Of a DNA stretch of 64,000 nt, positions 46,551 through 57,540 are shown piece by piece. The notes under the pieces are model-generated. The model did no database searches, had not been told where the DNA came from, and saw only the letters and a program-made list of their open reading frames with translations. Positions within the stretch are counted from its first letter, which is position 1. Every line of letters starts with the position of its first letter. Both the position numbers and the translations under genes were made by a program. The stretch is from Ottelia alismoides (taxonomy: Eukaryota; Streptophyta; Magnoliopsida; Alismatales; Hydrocharitaceae). The stretch is taken from assembly GCA_037367405.1 (NCBI GenBank), contig JAZKJV010000157.1, forward strand, positions 62,001-126,000. Reading direction: 5' to 3'.

Positions 46551-46650
46551 ACTCAAGAGTGGATTCTCCTTGAGGTGTGGACTGTATATACATATATGTT
46601 ACTCAAGAGTGGATTCTCCTTGAGGTGTGGACTGTATATACATATATGTT
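46551..46650. repeat. Exact tandem duplication, 50-bp unit, two copies
   Basis: ACTCAAGAGTGGATTCTCCT begins at 46551 and 46601. The units are identical and lie in copia gag. Confidence 0.95.
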
Positions 46651-46938
46651 GGCAAGATGAGACTTGGTAGTATCCTGAGAACGTTTGTGCCAGTTCATCC
46701 CACACCTCCATCGTGTTGTACTAGAGGTTCGTTGCAACGTGGGAACTTAACACTATTGGTCATCCATGTCATGATTTGATAGTTGCCCTCAAGGTAGGTC
46801 TCGCAGTCCATGTTTGCCTTTTTGGAGGCTCTCTTGTCAAGATCGGTATCTTACTTTGTCCATTGAAGAACACCTTGTAAAATTAGGGGGGATGGGTGGG
46901 CACCCCTCATAAATCTACGTAAGAAAAGGCATTGATAT

Positions 46939-47456
46939 TGATGCAGCGTGAATCGGATATATAGGGCTTTATTTATTTAATTTTGTCCGATAATTAGAGT
47001 CTCATTTTATTTATAAATAATTGAGTCCTCGCATTTTTAATTTAAATAAAGAGATCATGTGCAATCTCAATTTAGTTAGTTAGAGTTAATTAGAGATTTG
47101 AATTTATTTCAAATCAATTAGTTAGTTGGTTAGAGTCAAATTAGGATAAGTAGTTTTGAATTTGAATTTGAATTTCTATTTTTGTAATCTCATCCCTCCT
47201 ATATAAAGGGATATAGGCTATTGTTTTCAGACACGTCAGATTATATGAAAACTTGAGATTTTATCTCTATCTCCCTCTCTTGTCTCTCTCTCCCTCTCTT
47301 GTCTCTCTCTCCCCTACGCGATCTACACGCTTCTTCTTCCTCAAATCTCTCGTTCTCCGACGAGTTTTCTTCTCTCAACCCCTCCATTTTCTTCTCCACC
47401 GAAAATTCCACAATCAAAATAATTTTCCTCGCCGTGCAAAAATCCTATTTGCATCA
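46939..47456 (+). repeat. 5' LTR of the third family member
   Basis: Begins TGATGCAGCGTGAATCGG and ends TATTTGCATCA. A TATA box near 47199-47207 lies between ATCCCT and AGGGAT arms. A TCTC-rich run is at 47270-47312. Confidence 0.9.
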
Positions 47457-47470
47457 ATTGTTATCAACGC

Positions 47471-48925
47471 ATGACCTACAGATTGTCCTCACGATCTGAC
47501 GATACGTCCAGACATTCGCACTGACATGCGACGAAAGGCCATCATTCCTCGGAGCAGAAAAGACGAGCCAAAGAAGCCTACGACAAGGAGATGAGCGCAC
47601 TGTTTGACTTCCAGTCAAAATGTCGAGCTATGATGGCTAATTTTGAGGCTCTATGCACCGCCATATCAAAAGCTTCGACCATAGAAGCCGCTGTCCAGAC
47701 CCACGATGAAGGAAATCAGAAAAATCTCGCCGTCGATGACGATTTGCTTGCTATCCAGGTCATTCCAGAAGGAAAAGACGACAATCTGCTTGCTGTCCAG
47801 TTGCTTTCTGACTTGAAAACCCCTATGAAATTGCCCTACGACCCACTCACAGCTAGGGATGAGCATTGGGTAGGGCAGGCCCGGCCCAGCCCGATGCCCG
47901 GCCCGATAAAGCCCGAGCCTGGCCCGAGCCCGAATGATAAATGGGCGGGCCTGGGCTTGATTTTTGGCCCGATCCAATTTTCGGGCCGGGTTCGGGCAAG
48001 CTTGGGCCCAAGCCCGAAGCCCGTGGGCCGGCCCGAATATGGGCCGAGTGTAGGCCCGTGTATAAGCCTAATGTTTTTCCCTTATGTAATTTATGATTTC
48101 TAATATCACATTTCATCTTTCTTCTTAAATTGTCATTATTCTATGATATTTAGACATCAACTATGTTCATGTTTTGAAGAAATACATATTCAATTTGTAT
48201 ATTTACATATTAAATGTGTATTATATTCACGATTTAATTTTTTTTTTTCATATATTGGGCCGACCCGACCCGAGCCCGACCCATGTACTTGCGGGCCGGG
48301 CTCGGGTTTGGGCTGCAATTTCTGAAATTCAACGGGCCTAGGCCCGATCCGTAAGCCCGTAAACTGAAATCAGGCTCGGGCTGGGCTAGGTTGGACCCGG
48401 CCCGCCCCGGCCCGATGCTCATCCCTACTCACAGCCCCCTCGCTGGACCCCTCCACCATCCTTGTATCCCCTGCGTTTCATTCCCCGCCGCCCCCACCCG
48501 TCGCAAACCCCGCACCTCCTCCTGTGGCACCAACAACCCCTCCCGCAAACCCAGAACCTCCTGTGCCACCGTCGCAATCACCCTCTCCTGTAATCTCAGC
48601 GGCCCCTCCCGCAACCCCTGCAACGCATTTCCCTAGCCCAACATTACCTCCCGCTACCCCCGTGCCCCAAACCACCAGTCCCGCCCCTCCCCCGCACCTC
48701 TCCCAGCCCCTGCGCTCTCTCCCAACACCCCCGCACCCCCTGAAGCCCCCGTGCCCTCTCTTGCAATCCCCCTACCGCCACCCCCTCCTGCCGCAACCCC
48801 CTGCTCCTCCTTCAGCACCACCTTTCCCTCCTATCCTATTCACCGACACCACCGCTTCATCTGTTGCCTGGTGCCGCCACCACACGTCGCCCTCGTCCAG
48901 CTGCTGTCATTGCAGCCTCGACTAG
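47471..48925 (+). pseudogene. ORF1 of the third family member, disrupted by a stop and a MITE
   Basis: The ATG at 47471 directly follows the primer site, as in units A and B. The first residues (MTYRLSSRSDDTSRHSH) align with ORF A. TGA at 47522-47524 stops the frame, which continues from 47591 (MSALFDFQSKCRAMMANFEA, a possible helical segment as in ORF A) through an acidic stretch. It is then interrupted at 47853 by a 574-bp MITE. After the MITE the same frame resumes (insert plus duplication is 582 bp, a multiple of three) with a long Pro/Ala/Ser-rich region to 48925. No known domain. Inactive copy of an unknown protein. Confidence 0.6.
47854..48427. mobile_element. hAT-type MITE with GGCCCG subterminal repeats
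   Basis: An exact 8-bp duplication CTCACAGC lies at 47846-47853 and 48428-48435. Terminal inverted repeats are TAGGGATGAGCAT and ATGCTCATCCCTA. GGCCCG/CGGGCC and GCCCGAGCC words crowd both ends; the interior is AT-rich and non-coding. Confidence 0.92.
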
Positions 48926-49079
48926 GCCCAGGCTGCCGCCAGCACGCCGCCAGCCGCTCCTCTCGTTCAACCACCTTATCACCGACCCCACGTCGTCATT
49001 CCGCCAGCATCGGCCCTCCCGCACCTCACATAGTCTCCCCGCAACCCCGCTTCCCCACCGCCCCTGGTCGATCTCGAGT

Positions 49080-49420
49080 CGTCGTTGCCGATGGAACCCT
49101 AATCCTAGGGTTCGGCGCCTACGTCCAAGGGAAGGAGAACAATGGATCCCTGACTTATTTCCCACGAAGAGACAATCCCTTAGAATTAGGGATTTGGAGT
49201 GGATTTTGAAAAATTGCAAGAACCTCCCTAAACTTACAACCTTCAGTATAGAGGTTAAAGTTAATGGGAATGCAAGAGGGGATAGTTCAACTGAAGGGGT
49301 GCGAAAGTTGTGTTGCACCCCCTCTATACAGAAATATTTAATGGGGAGTACTGAAAGAAAGAAATATGGGTGGCCTCCTTATCAATTAGGATTAGGATCA
49401 TGGTTTTCACCTATTTAAAG
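49080..49420 (+). other. Telo-box and TATA-like segment of the family internal region
   Basis: GGAACCCTAATCCTAGGGTT at 49093-49112 and CTATTTAAAG at 49411-49420 correspond to similarly placed AACCCTAACC-like and CTATTTAAGG words in unit B (about 29955 and 29690, minus strand). Resembles the 5' region of a plant gene carried inside the element. Confidence 0.35.
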
Positions 49421-49483
49421 GCCCCATGGCTTAATTCATTGGCTACATCTCCTCCTCTATTATATTTGTGCTATTACTTTGAT

Positions 49484-49831
49484 ATGGAATCTCCAAAGGT
49501 CAAGTTGTCTGACATGAAGATGCCACATCAGTTTTTCAAGCACCATATCAAGGGAACGACATCCAAGTTGACGCCTGCATTCGCGCTACACATGTTATTC
49601 CGTCATGAAGCTACCGGCTCCAACATTCGCACTGCGCACGCATGGATTCCGCCATTTGCTCCCCACCAGTTCTTCCAAGGGATGATAAAAAATGCTGAAT
49701 TAAATTTATCAATCCTCTGGCCTGCAGATCAAGCAATTCGTCGGGAGATGAATTTTTCAAGCGGAGGAGAACTGATGCAGCGTGAATCAGATATACGTGG
49801 CTTTATTTATTTAATTTTGTCCGATAATTAG
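49484..49831 (+). CDS. PHQFF-motif ORF of the third family member
   Basis: The ATG at 49484 is chosen by comparison with the ATG at 29626 in unit B; the open frame extends upstream to 49370. Product 115 residues: MPHQFF, then ALHMLF, then a WIPPFAPHQFF segment, spaced about 20-25 residues as in ORF B, with TWIPPFAPHQFF almost identical. Unlike ORF B it lacks the terminal stop before the LTR and reads about 59 nt into it. A Pfam-type domain is not recognised. The alternating His/Phe-Phe repeats suggest a small structural or metal-binding module, but that is a guess. Confidence 0.5.
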   Translation: MESPKVKLSDMKMPHQFFKHHIKGTTSKLTPAFALHMLFRHEATGSNIRTAHAWIPPFAPHQFFQGMIKNAELNLSILWPADQAIRREMNFSSGGELMQRESDIRGFIYLILSDN

Positions 49832-50277
49832 AGTCTCATTTTATTTATAAATAATTGAGTCCTCGCGTTTTTAATTTAAATAAAGAGATCATGTGCGATC
49901 TCAATTTAGTTAGTTAGAGTCAATTAGAAATTTGAATTTATTTCAAATCAATTAGTTAGTCGGTTAGAGTCAAATTAGGATAAGTCGTTTTGACTTTCAA
50001 TTTGAATTTCTATTTTTGTAATCTCATCCCTCCTATATAAAGGGATGATAGGCTATTATTTTTAGACATGTCAGATTATATGAAAACTTGAGATTTTATC
50101 TCTATCTCCCTCTCTTGTCTCTCTCTCTCTCTCTCCCCTACACGATCTACACGCTTCTTCCTCAAATCTCTTGTTCTTCGACGAGTTTTCTTCTCTCAAC
50201 CCCTCCATTTTCTTCTCCACCGAAAATTTCACAATCAAAATAATTTTCCTCGCTGTGCAAAAATCCTATTTGCATCA
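49773..50277 (+). repeat. 3' LTR of the third family member
   Basis: 505 bp, same ends as the 5' LTR. A TATA box lies between CATCCCT (50025-50031) and AGGGATG (50041-50047). Confidence 0.9.
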
Positions 50278-50954
50278 GATATCCTTAGCAACATGATTCC
50301 TCTCCCTCTCATTGATCATTTTCTTTAACTTCGTATTTCTCTTAGTAAGCATCGAAGAAAGCGTGGGGAATTGATCTTTAGCAAATTCATCCTTATGCCG
50401 ATCTGTGACCATATACCCCTTGTAGTCGTAATCCTACAGTTCTCTCTCAAGAGCATATCGTTTTTACTCCTCAATGTAGTACTTGCGTCCCTCTTGCTAG
50501 TGTTATCAAACATAACTGCCTTTACATCGATATAGTTACCTCTAGCTGTTGTAAAAATCTGCAACAGGTGGAGGTTCCAAGAAACTAACTCGTAGCTTTC
50601 CTCTCCGACAGTCTCTCACTGTAGCACCCTGGATTTTTCTCTTACTTTCAATATAACGAACATTTTAGTTCCAATTTATAAATTTTAAGTCTAGTAGAAT
50701 ATATCATAAGTTTGTGTTATTTTTTAAGAGTTTTTCTAGTATTTTTGTGTCAATGATAATTTTTTGTGACACTTTCATTGAGAACTAATATATTGCTTTC
50801 GCCATAAACAACTGAAGAACAATCCTTCTATAAATTTACCAAACAATTCTTGATATATCTTTTATGATCTTTTTAAATTACTCACCATAAAAAGTTAGCT
50901 TTATAGAGGTTTTATGTATCTAATATAGCTATTTGGCTTATGCAGGAGATCAAG

Positions 50955-53645
50955 AGGTTTGGAGAAATCTTATCCTGTATCGGCTCTTCCGAAAATTTTC
51001 CTGAAACTTTTTAACGAAATTATGACGATAAGGTATTTCTTTTTATATTTCAAAGTTTTTATGTTTTTTCAAGTAAATATTAGAGTTATTGTATATTTAA
51101 TCTATGTTTTTTTGACAAAGGGTCAAAATATCAATCTTAATTAGCAAGACAACGTGCAAAATACAATGATTATGAACATGAGTTTTCATAATAGTGCATT
51201 GATATTGGTTCCTTGTAGTGACGTTCACAACTTGTTTTTGGACAATGCAATGTTTAATCATTCAATGTTATTGTGGGCATTCTGACTTAACGTGAATAAA
51301 ATGTTAGGTACATATGTATTAGGTGCAAATTATTCTCTTATTGGATGTTATATGAGGAAACAATATATCAATCTTCTGCAACTTGTTAATGTTCTTTTAT
51401 ATTATGACGATAGTAATAATTTTCTTATAAAATCCATCCCTTATCGGGAGATAATAAGGTAGTTCTTTTAACTATGTATTATTATTTGATAATAAAATAT
51501 GTTATTATTATTATTCATTTGTTATATATTTTAAAAATACGATTCACATATTTTTTAATAACATGCCTTCAAAGATGTAGATAATTTAATTTGCTTTAAT
51601 ATGTAATGTAGAATTTTTATTAAAATATTTAGCATAACAATGAGAGTTAATGTAAATTCTCAATTAAATTATTGTTGTATTTATGCTTTCATTTTCTAAT
51701 TCTATAATTTTTTTTGAATGGCGTTAACAAATATTAGACATTACTTCAATGTTGACAATGGATATTTGAAAACTTTTGAAATGACAAATCTTTTCATGTA
51801 ACGTGAAGAAATAAAATTTTGTCGTATAAGGTATGCACAAATCGTTTCAATCAATCAAATTAGATACCTACAAATTTAACAAGAATAACCAGACACAATA
51901 TATTCAATCAAGGTTCTTTGTTCGATAAAATGAAATACCTAATAAAGATAATGGAAATTCCAGCATTGTAAAATATATATTTTTTAAATATTTACAATTT
52001 ACTTGTTTATTTTGATATAACATATTTATAATTTATTACATCATTACTAAATTAAGATATTGCTATCTCGTTAGCTCTAATGTCGTCACAATGATTTCAA
52101 AAAAATGATTGGATCCTTAGGGATCTTTATGCATTTGCCTCATCATTTGAAAGTGTTTGAATGTAGAAAAATTCAATCAATCTTTAAGTTAATTTTTATC
52201 AAATATGACGGGCAACAAATTTACGGAAATAGCTATCTTTTATCAAGTATTTATACACATCATCGCTGATCTTCTAGTGACAAAAAATTGCCAAAGATTT
52301 GTCATCTTTTTATGTCATGCAGACACACACATGAGTACCATGTATGTGTCTCCTATAGTGCTGCCATTTTATTGCTACTTCTTATGTTATTGGTCATGTA
52401 GCAAGATATGCTTAATGTTGATGTTCTAGTAACTATTGTGTCTTTGGGGCATCTACCATCAAAAATCTAAGCAACATTTATGATTATTTTTGTAGAGAAC
52501 AAGTAATAGGTGTAGTTGGAGCTTCGACAATGCCAAAATTGGCTACTATTGTTGCAAATTATCCATCTCTTGTTGTAATAATTGTTTTGAGTGGATTGAG
52601 CCAAATTGACATTTTTCATCTTTTTCTGCCAATACGTGTCCATGTCTTCTTTCCTCGTAGGATTTCATCATCAATCATTCTTTTTTGAATATTTGGTACG
52701 TTTTCATGTCTTCTTTCCTCTTTGATTTCTTAATCAAACTTTCTTCTTTTCTCAACTTTGGAAGCCTTCGAATTATATCCCAAAATTACATCAATTAGAA
52801 TAGACTTGGGGCATCTTTTTGTAGACTGTCATTTGCTTGAAAATTTGATTGTCATTTCGAATGACCACTTAAATTCTCGGCTTAAGTAGATAGATCTCAA
52901 CGTATACATGCAAGTAGCTTGGTCTAGAGAATTCGATATCTTTTTTGTCCATCTAAATATACCTCCTCTAAACATGATCAACGACCTTCAAGTTCAGAAG
53001 ACAAATATTCAAACTCAGAAGTCCCAATCAAATATCAACATAGGTTGTCCTCAAATTTGATCTAAAATAAGGTGACTATCATTTTTATTGAAACTTGAAA
53101 TCACCATATGCATAAAATCGTGTTCATGTGAACCTAATCAGAATATTTCTATAATACAAAGCACCTATGGTAATGTCACCCTTTTGAATATGGTTTACTT
53201 TTCAAGTGATTTTGAAAGGAGAAGATATTCACTTTAGAGATGAGATCCATCAATAAGATTTGATGCAAACAACTTTTGTAATTTTATCACTTCATCTTCT
53301 GTGAACACAACCATAAACCACCATCTTACCAACTTGGCGTCTCTTACAGGAGTGAGCTCACTAGAATTAGTGGGTGTGGGCACCCTTCATAGCATCTATG
53401 TAAGAAAAGGTATTGATATTCTTAGCAACATGGTTCCTCTCCCTGTCATCAACCATTTTCTTTAACTCCGTCTTTCTCTCAATAAGCATCGAAGAAAACT
53501 TTGGGAATTGATCTTTAGCAAATCCATCCTTATGTTGATATGTGACCATATCCCTTATAGCTACAGTCCTACAGTTTTGTCTCAAGAGCATATTATTTGA
53601 ACTTCTCAGGGTGGTAGTTGCCTCCCTTTTGCTAGTGTTATCAAA
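50955..53645 (+). pseudogene. Left arm: unrecognised exon-intron-like unit
   Basis: TTATGCAG before 50947 and AAG/GTATTTC near 51030 look like splice sites around a short block (GEILSCIGSSENFP...). Further blocks that stay readable in both arms lie near 51130-51420, 51760-51960 (TNLF...REEIKF), 52205-52400 and 52497-52620 (GVVGASTMPKLATIVANYPS). In the reverse arm the 51760-51960 block reads 68 codons open and ends at a GTAAGG donor. No block belongs to a family I know, and each has stops in at least one arm. It may be a decayed host gene or DNA captured by a transposon. Confidence 0.4.
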
Positions 53646-53750
53646 ACAAGATTTATAGAGGGTTTTTGTATCTAAAATATTAAGTATAAGGATGAATTTG
53701 CAGCAGGTAGAGGTAACCTTGTTGCTGTAATGGCAGATATGTTTAAGGTG

Positions 53751-56205
53751 TTCAAATGATATGCTCTTGAGAGAGAATTGTAGGATTGCAGTTGCAAGGG
53801 ATATGATCACATATCAATACAAGGATGAATTTGCTAAAGATCTTACTCCTGCAAGAGAGGCCAAGTTGGCAGATTGTGGTTTGTGGTTAAGTTCACATAA
53901 GATGAAGTGATAAATTGCAAAAGCTATTTATGTTAAATTTTGTTGTCGGATTTGAGCACTCTAGAGTGGATTTCTTCTCCTTTCAAAAGCACTTGAAAAC
54001 TAAACCATATTCAAAAGAGTGACATTATCATGGGAGCTTTGTAAGCCAAAGTCATATTCTGTTTCGGTTCACATGAGCGAGATTTTATGCATATGGCGAC
54101 TTCAAGTTTCAATCAAAATGATAGTCATCCTATTTCAGATCAAATTTGAGGATAACCCATTATGTTTGGTTGGTTGGGAGGTTGTAATCCAAAGTCATAT
54201 TTCGAGTTTAAATGTTCGTCTTCTCAACTTGAGGGGGGGGGGTGGCATTGATCATGTATAAGGGAGGTACATTTATATAGACCAAAAATATATAGAGTTT
54301 TCTAAATAAAGCTACTTGCAGGTATATATTGAGACCTATCTACTTCAACCGAGAATTCAAGTGGTGATTCGAAATGACAATCAAACTTTCAAGTAAAGGA
54401 TTATCTATAAAAAGATGCTAAAGTTCTATCCTAACTGATGCGGTTTTGATACATAAATTGGAGGATTGTAAAGTTGGGAAAAGAAGAATAATTGATAAAG
54501 AAATCCAAAGAGGAAAGAAGACATGTACACGTGTTGACAGAAAGATATTAAGATGTTGACTGGCCTCCACTAGTCAATCCACTTAAAACTGGTGTGAGCC
54601 ACTCAAAACAACTGCTACAACAGAAGATGGATAATTTGTTGCAACAGTCAATTTTAGCAGTAGTAGAAGCTCCAGTTACATCTATTGCTTGTTCTCTACA
54701 AAAATAATCTCAAATGATGGTTAGGCTTTTGGTGGTTGATGCTCTATGGCCACAATAATTGCTAGAGCATCGGCATGGAGCATGCCTTCCTAAATGAGCA
54801 ACACCATAGGAAGAAGCAACCATAAAATGACAACAATATTGGAAACCCACATGGGATACTCATGTGTATCTGCTTGGTGTAAAAAGATGACATGGTTTTG
54901 GCAGTCCTTTTTCTCACTAGGTGACCAACAATGATGTGGATAAATACTTGTCAAAAACAGTTATTTTGGAAATTTGTTGCCCACAATATTTTACAGAAAT
55001 TAACCTAAAAGTTGATTGGATTCTCCAATATTCAAATACTTTCAAGTGGTAAGACATCGTATAAAGATCGTAATGAAATCCAATTATTTTTTAGAGTTAT
55101 TGTGATGACATAAGAGTCAATGAGATATCAATATCTTGATTTAGTAATGCTATAAACATGTTTATATCAAAATAAACAATAACTAAATTGTAAATATTTT
55201 AAAAAATACCTTACAGTGTTGGAATTTCCATTATATTAATTAAGCATTCCATTTCATCGAACAAAAGACCTTGATCGAATATGTTGTGGCTGGTTATCCT
55301 TAATAAATTTGTGTAGTCTCTCATTTGATTGATGGGAAGGAATTGTGCATGTCTTATACGATAAAATTTTATTTTTTCACGATGAATGAAAAGATTTGTC
55401 ACCTCAAAATCTTTCAAACATTTATTGCTACACGTGTAAGTAATGTTTGATTTTTTTTCAGCACATTATAAAGAGAATTATAATATTAGTTAGTGAAAGC
55501 ATATATACTGCACTAATTTAATTGAGAATCTATATTAGTTTTTATTGTTGTGAAAAATAATTTAATAAAGATTATATATTTCATATTAAAGGATAAATGA
55601 ATTTTCTGCATCTTTGAAAGACGTGCTATTAAAAAGTTGGCGTATTGTATTTTTTCAAATATATTACAAATGAATAATAATAACATATTCTATTATCAAA
55701 TAATATTACAAAGTTAATAGAACTATGTTATTATATTCCGATAAGAGATGGATTCCGTAAGTAAATTATTGGTACCGTCATAATAGATGAGAACATTCAC
55801 GATCTACAGACGATTGATGTGTAATTGCCTCTTATATAACATCCAATCAGAGAATAATTTGTCTGGTAATACATATGTTACCAACATTTCATTTACATCG
55901 GGTCAAAATACCCATGATGATATCGAATGACTAAACCTTGCATTATCCAAAAACATATTGTGAGCGTCATTACACGACACCAATAGTAATGCAATATTAT
56001 GAAAACTTTCATTCATAATTATTATATTTTGGACATTGTCCCAATAATTAAGATTGACATTTTGAATCTTGTACAAAAACTTAGATTAAATAAACCATAT
56101 TACTAATATTTTTTTAAAAAAATTGTGAAAACTTTGAAATTTAAAAATAAATTACCTCATCGCCCTAGTTTCCTTAATAGGTTTCTGAAGAATTTAAAAT
56201 TACTT
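53751..56205 (-). pseudogene. Right arm: inverted copy of the same unit
   Basis: The best block is 55211-55417 on the minus strand (68 codons; FEVTNLFIHREKIKFYRIRH, then LLFDEMECLINIMEIP), ending at a GTAAGG splice-donor-like site and matching the left arm in order. The block at 55780-56060 reads mostly open (NESFHNIALLLVSCNDAHN). Beyond 56205 the unit's first block recurs in + orientation (56207-56276), so a further copy started there. Confidence 0.4.
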
Positions 56206-56206
56206 G

Positions 56207-56276
56207 GAGAAACCTTATCCTGTATCTGCTCATCTGAAATTTTCCTAAAATCTTTTAAGGAAACTATGGTGGTAAG
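56207..56276 (+). repeat. Truncated third copy of the unit's first block
   Basis: GAGAAACCTTATCCTGTATC at about 56209 repeats GAGAAATCTTATCCTGTATC (about 50968) in the same orientation. It ends where a TAGGGATG transposon end begins at 56277. Confidence 0.7.
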
Positions 56277-57013
56277 TAGGGATGCAAACAGATGCGGTTA
56301 TATTCATTCGTTCGTATATGTTACTGTTTTTAGGTGGATATGGTTCTTGTTTTTTTAAAATAGTCGAATACGAATACGGTTATTCTAAACGGCTTTTTTG
56401 TGTATACAAATACGGTCATGCTAACATCATCACCGGTCCGACCGGTTTAGGCCGATGGTCTGACCCGGTTGGACCAAACCGAAGACTGACCGGTTCAATG
56501 TCCGGTCCGATTTTTAAAATCTTAAGTCCAACCACACAAAAAGGATCAGGTTGTCTTCAAATTCCGCAACCACCTTGCCCCTCCTCCCATAATTGTGAGC
56601 TATGGGGATGCCGAGGTGAGAAATGGGGAGTGGTCATCGCGCAACTATATTAAACTGAAAGTGACCTCTCAGCTTTTTTGAGCAAAAGAGGTGACTCTTG
56701 GAAGCATTCGTGTTAAGCCCTAAGAAATCAATGAACTCTCCCATAATCTAATAAATGGATATAAGGGTTGCAAGACACATAGAAAACAACAAGAGATCAT
56801 CTGCATGAAACATATGAGTGAAGGCGATAAATAATTTTATATTTAATAAGGGACAAATATTATAAATCAAATATGGGTACCTAAAGATTGGGGCAAATGT
56901 TTGTCATAAAAAAAACCAGAGTCCCAAAGGAAGACTTTTTGTATATAACTCATGCTCTAATTGATTACCAGCTCCATCCCACACGCCCACACACACCCAC
57001 ACACGGGCAAGGT
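56277..57013. other. Truncated MITE ends and unassigned DNA
   Basis: TAGGGATGCAAACAG at 56277 resembles the left ends of the MITEs at 47854 and 59974, with tandem GAATACG words, but no right end was found. CCGGTCCGACCGG-type self-complementary words at 56430-56515 look like another MITE end. No gene between 56520 and 57013. Confidence 0.45.
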
Positions 57014-57048
57014 GAGCAAAGTTAGCTACCCGGGGAAGCCCCATTTTA

Positions 57049-57127
<79 letters not shown>

Positions 57128-57508
57128 TGGGGCTGCCCCTAGGGGAGCTAACTTAGCTCCCGCCGCCCTATTTTCTTCAAATTTTTTATTTTTTTGAAAA
57201 AATTTTCCCTGAATATTCATCTCTATATCCCTATATTATGTCATAAATATTTCGTGTGAAACAAAGACTCTTACAACCTCCATCCAGACAATCATTTTTT
57301 TAACGGTTTCAGGATTTTTTAAATCGACCCCGTCTGGATGGAGGTCGTAGGAGTCTCTGTTTTGCATGAAATTTGAATGACATAATATAGGGATATAATA
57401 ATGAATTTACATAATTTTTATTTTCAAAAAAAAATAAAAAAACACGCGAGAAATTGGGCGGGGAGCTAACTTAGCTCCCTCTAGGGCGCATACACATTTT
57501 ACCCACAC

Positions 57509-57515
<7 letters not shown>
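57014..57515. mobile_element. Foldback MITE copy 1, adjoining microsatellites
   Basis: GGGGCTGCCCC with AGCTAACTTAGCTCC near 57130-57165 and GGGAGCTAACTTAGCTCCC near 57456-57475 bracket arms that pair with each other (AACCTCCATCCAGAC with GTCTGGATGGAGGTC). A related CCGGGGAAGCCCCATTTT lies at 57030-57048 on the other side of the microsatellite. Non-coding; frames here are mirror images of the arms. Confidence 0.7.
57051..57122. repeat. Compound microsatellite (AT)n(AG)n
   Basis: About 15 AT repeats (57051-57080) followed by about 21 AG repeats (57081-57122). Further AT runs lie at 57507-57541 and 58196-58208. Confidence 0.98.
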
Positions 57516-57539
<24 letters not shown>

Positions 57540-57540
57540 T

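Larger units (their letters stand above)
41379..46880 (-). mobile_element. Second Ty1/copia element, minus strand, lacking 5' LTR
   Basis: A 3' LTR (41379-41537), polypurine-like tract (CTTGAAGGTGG on the minus strand) and RNase H to gag in reverse order are seen. The right edge ends near 46880, where duplicated gene-like DNA begins, without a 5' LTR or primer site, so the element is truncated. It is interrupted by a small LTR element at 41627-42801 and carries three internal tandem duplications. Confidence 0.75.
42807..46880 (-). pseudogene. Minus-strand copia gag-pol relic
   Basis: Reading downwards from 46880: gag with a proper CX2CX4HX4C knuckle (CIRCQITNHPSDRC, 46160-46203); a poorly readable protease-integrase section (about 44100-46000); RT with a YVDD-type box at 43654-43668 and QRSC-like decay after it; and RNase H (42850-43317) with YADVDYVGSSEDRRST and the NPAFHEWTKHI motif. 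The reading frame changes repeatedly and stops are common. Exact or near-exact tandem duplications at 43919-44102 and 46551-46650 add length. In family terms it would supply capsid, integrase and reverse transcriptase; this copy cannot. Confidence 0.8.
46939..50277 (+). mobile_element. Third member of the non-autonomous PHQFF LTR family
   Basis: LTRs of 518 and 505 bp with TGATGCA...TGCATCA ends are flanked by exact GATAT (46934-46938 and 50278-50282). A mutated primer site (TGTTATCAACGC), ORF1, a telo-box-like segment, the PHQFF ORF and a purine tract (GCGGAGGAGAAC) follow in order. The LTRs differ at many positions, so this copy is older than the composite at 27-31 kb. It has no RT or integrase, and a hAT MITE lies inside ORF1. 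Confidence 0.9.
46881..50620 (+). repeat. Copy P1 of an unrecognised gene-like unit, split by an LTR element
   Basis: 46881-46938 joined to 50283-50515 matches 53367-53645 (GTAAGAAAAGG, ATTGATAT, CCTTAGCAACATG and following). In that second copy there is no LTR element, so it marks the empty site. The unit's identity is unknown. Confidence 0.75.
50955..56205. repeat. Large imperfect inverted repeat of a gene-like unit
   Basis: The left arm (about 50955-53603) is matched in reverse complement by the right arm (about 53751-56205). Matching anchors include TCGGGAGATAATAAG with its counterpart near 55735, ACAAATCTTTTCAT with 55390, AATAGGTGTAGTTGGAGCTT with 54665, CTTGAACTTTC-type words near 54380, and CTCTTGAGAGAG near 53765. 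The arms carry indels and look roughly three-quarters identical or better by eye. Confidence 0.8.

Noticed and set aside
56430..56520. Complete MITE at the CCGGTCCGACCGG cluster
   Set aside because: Only one end-like cluster is present; no matching inverted end or target duplication was found.
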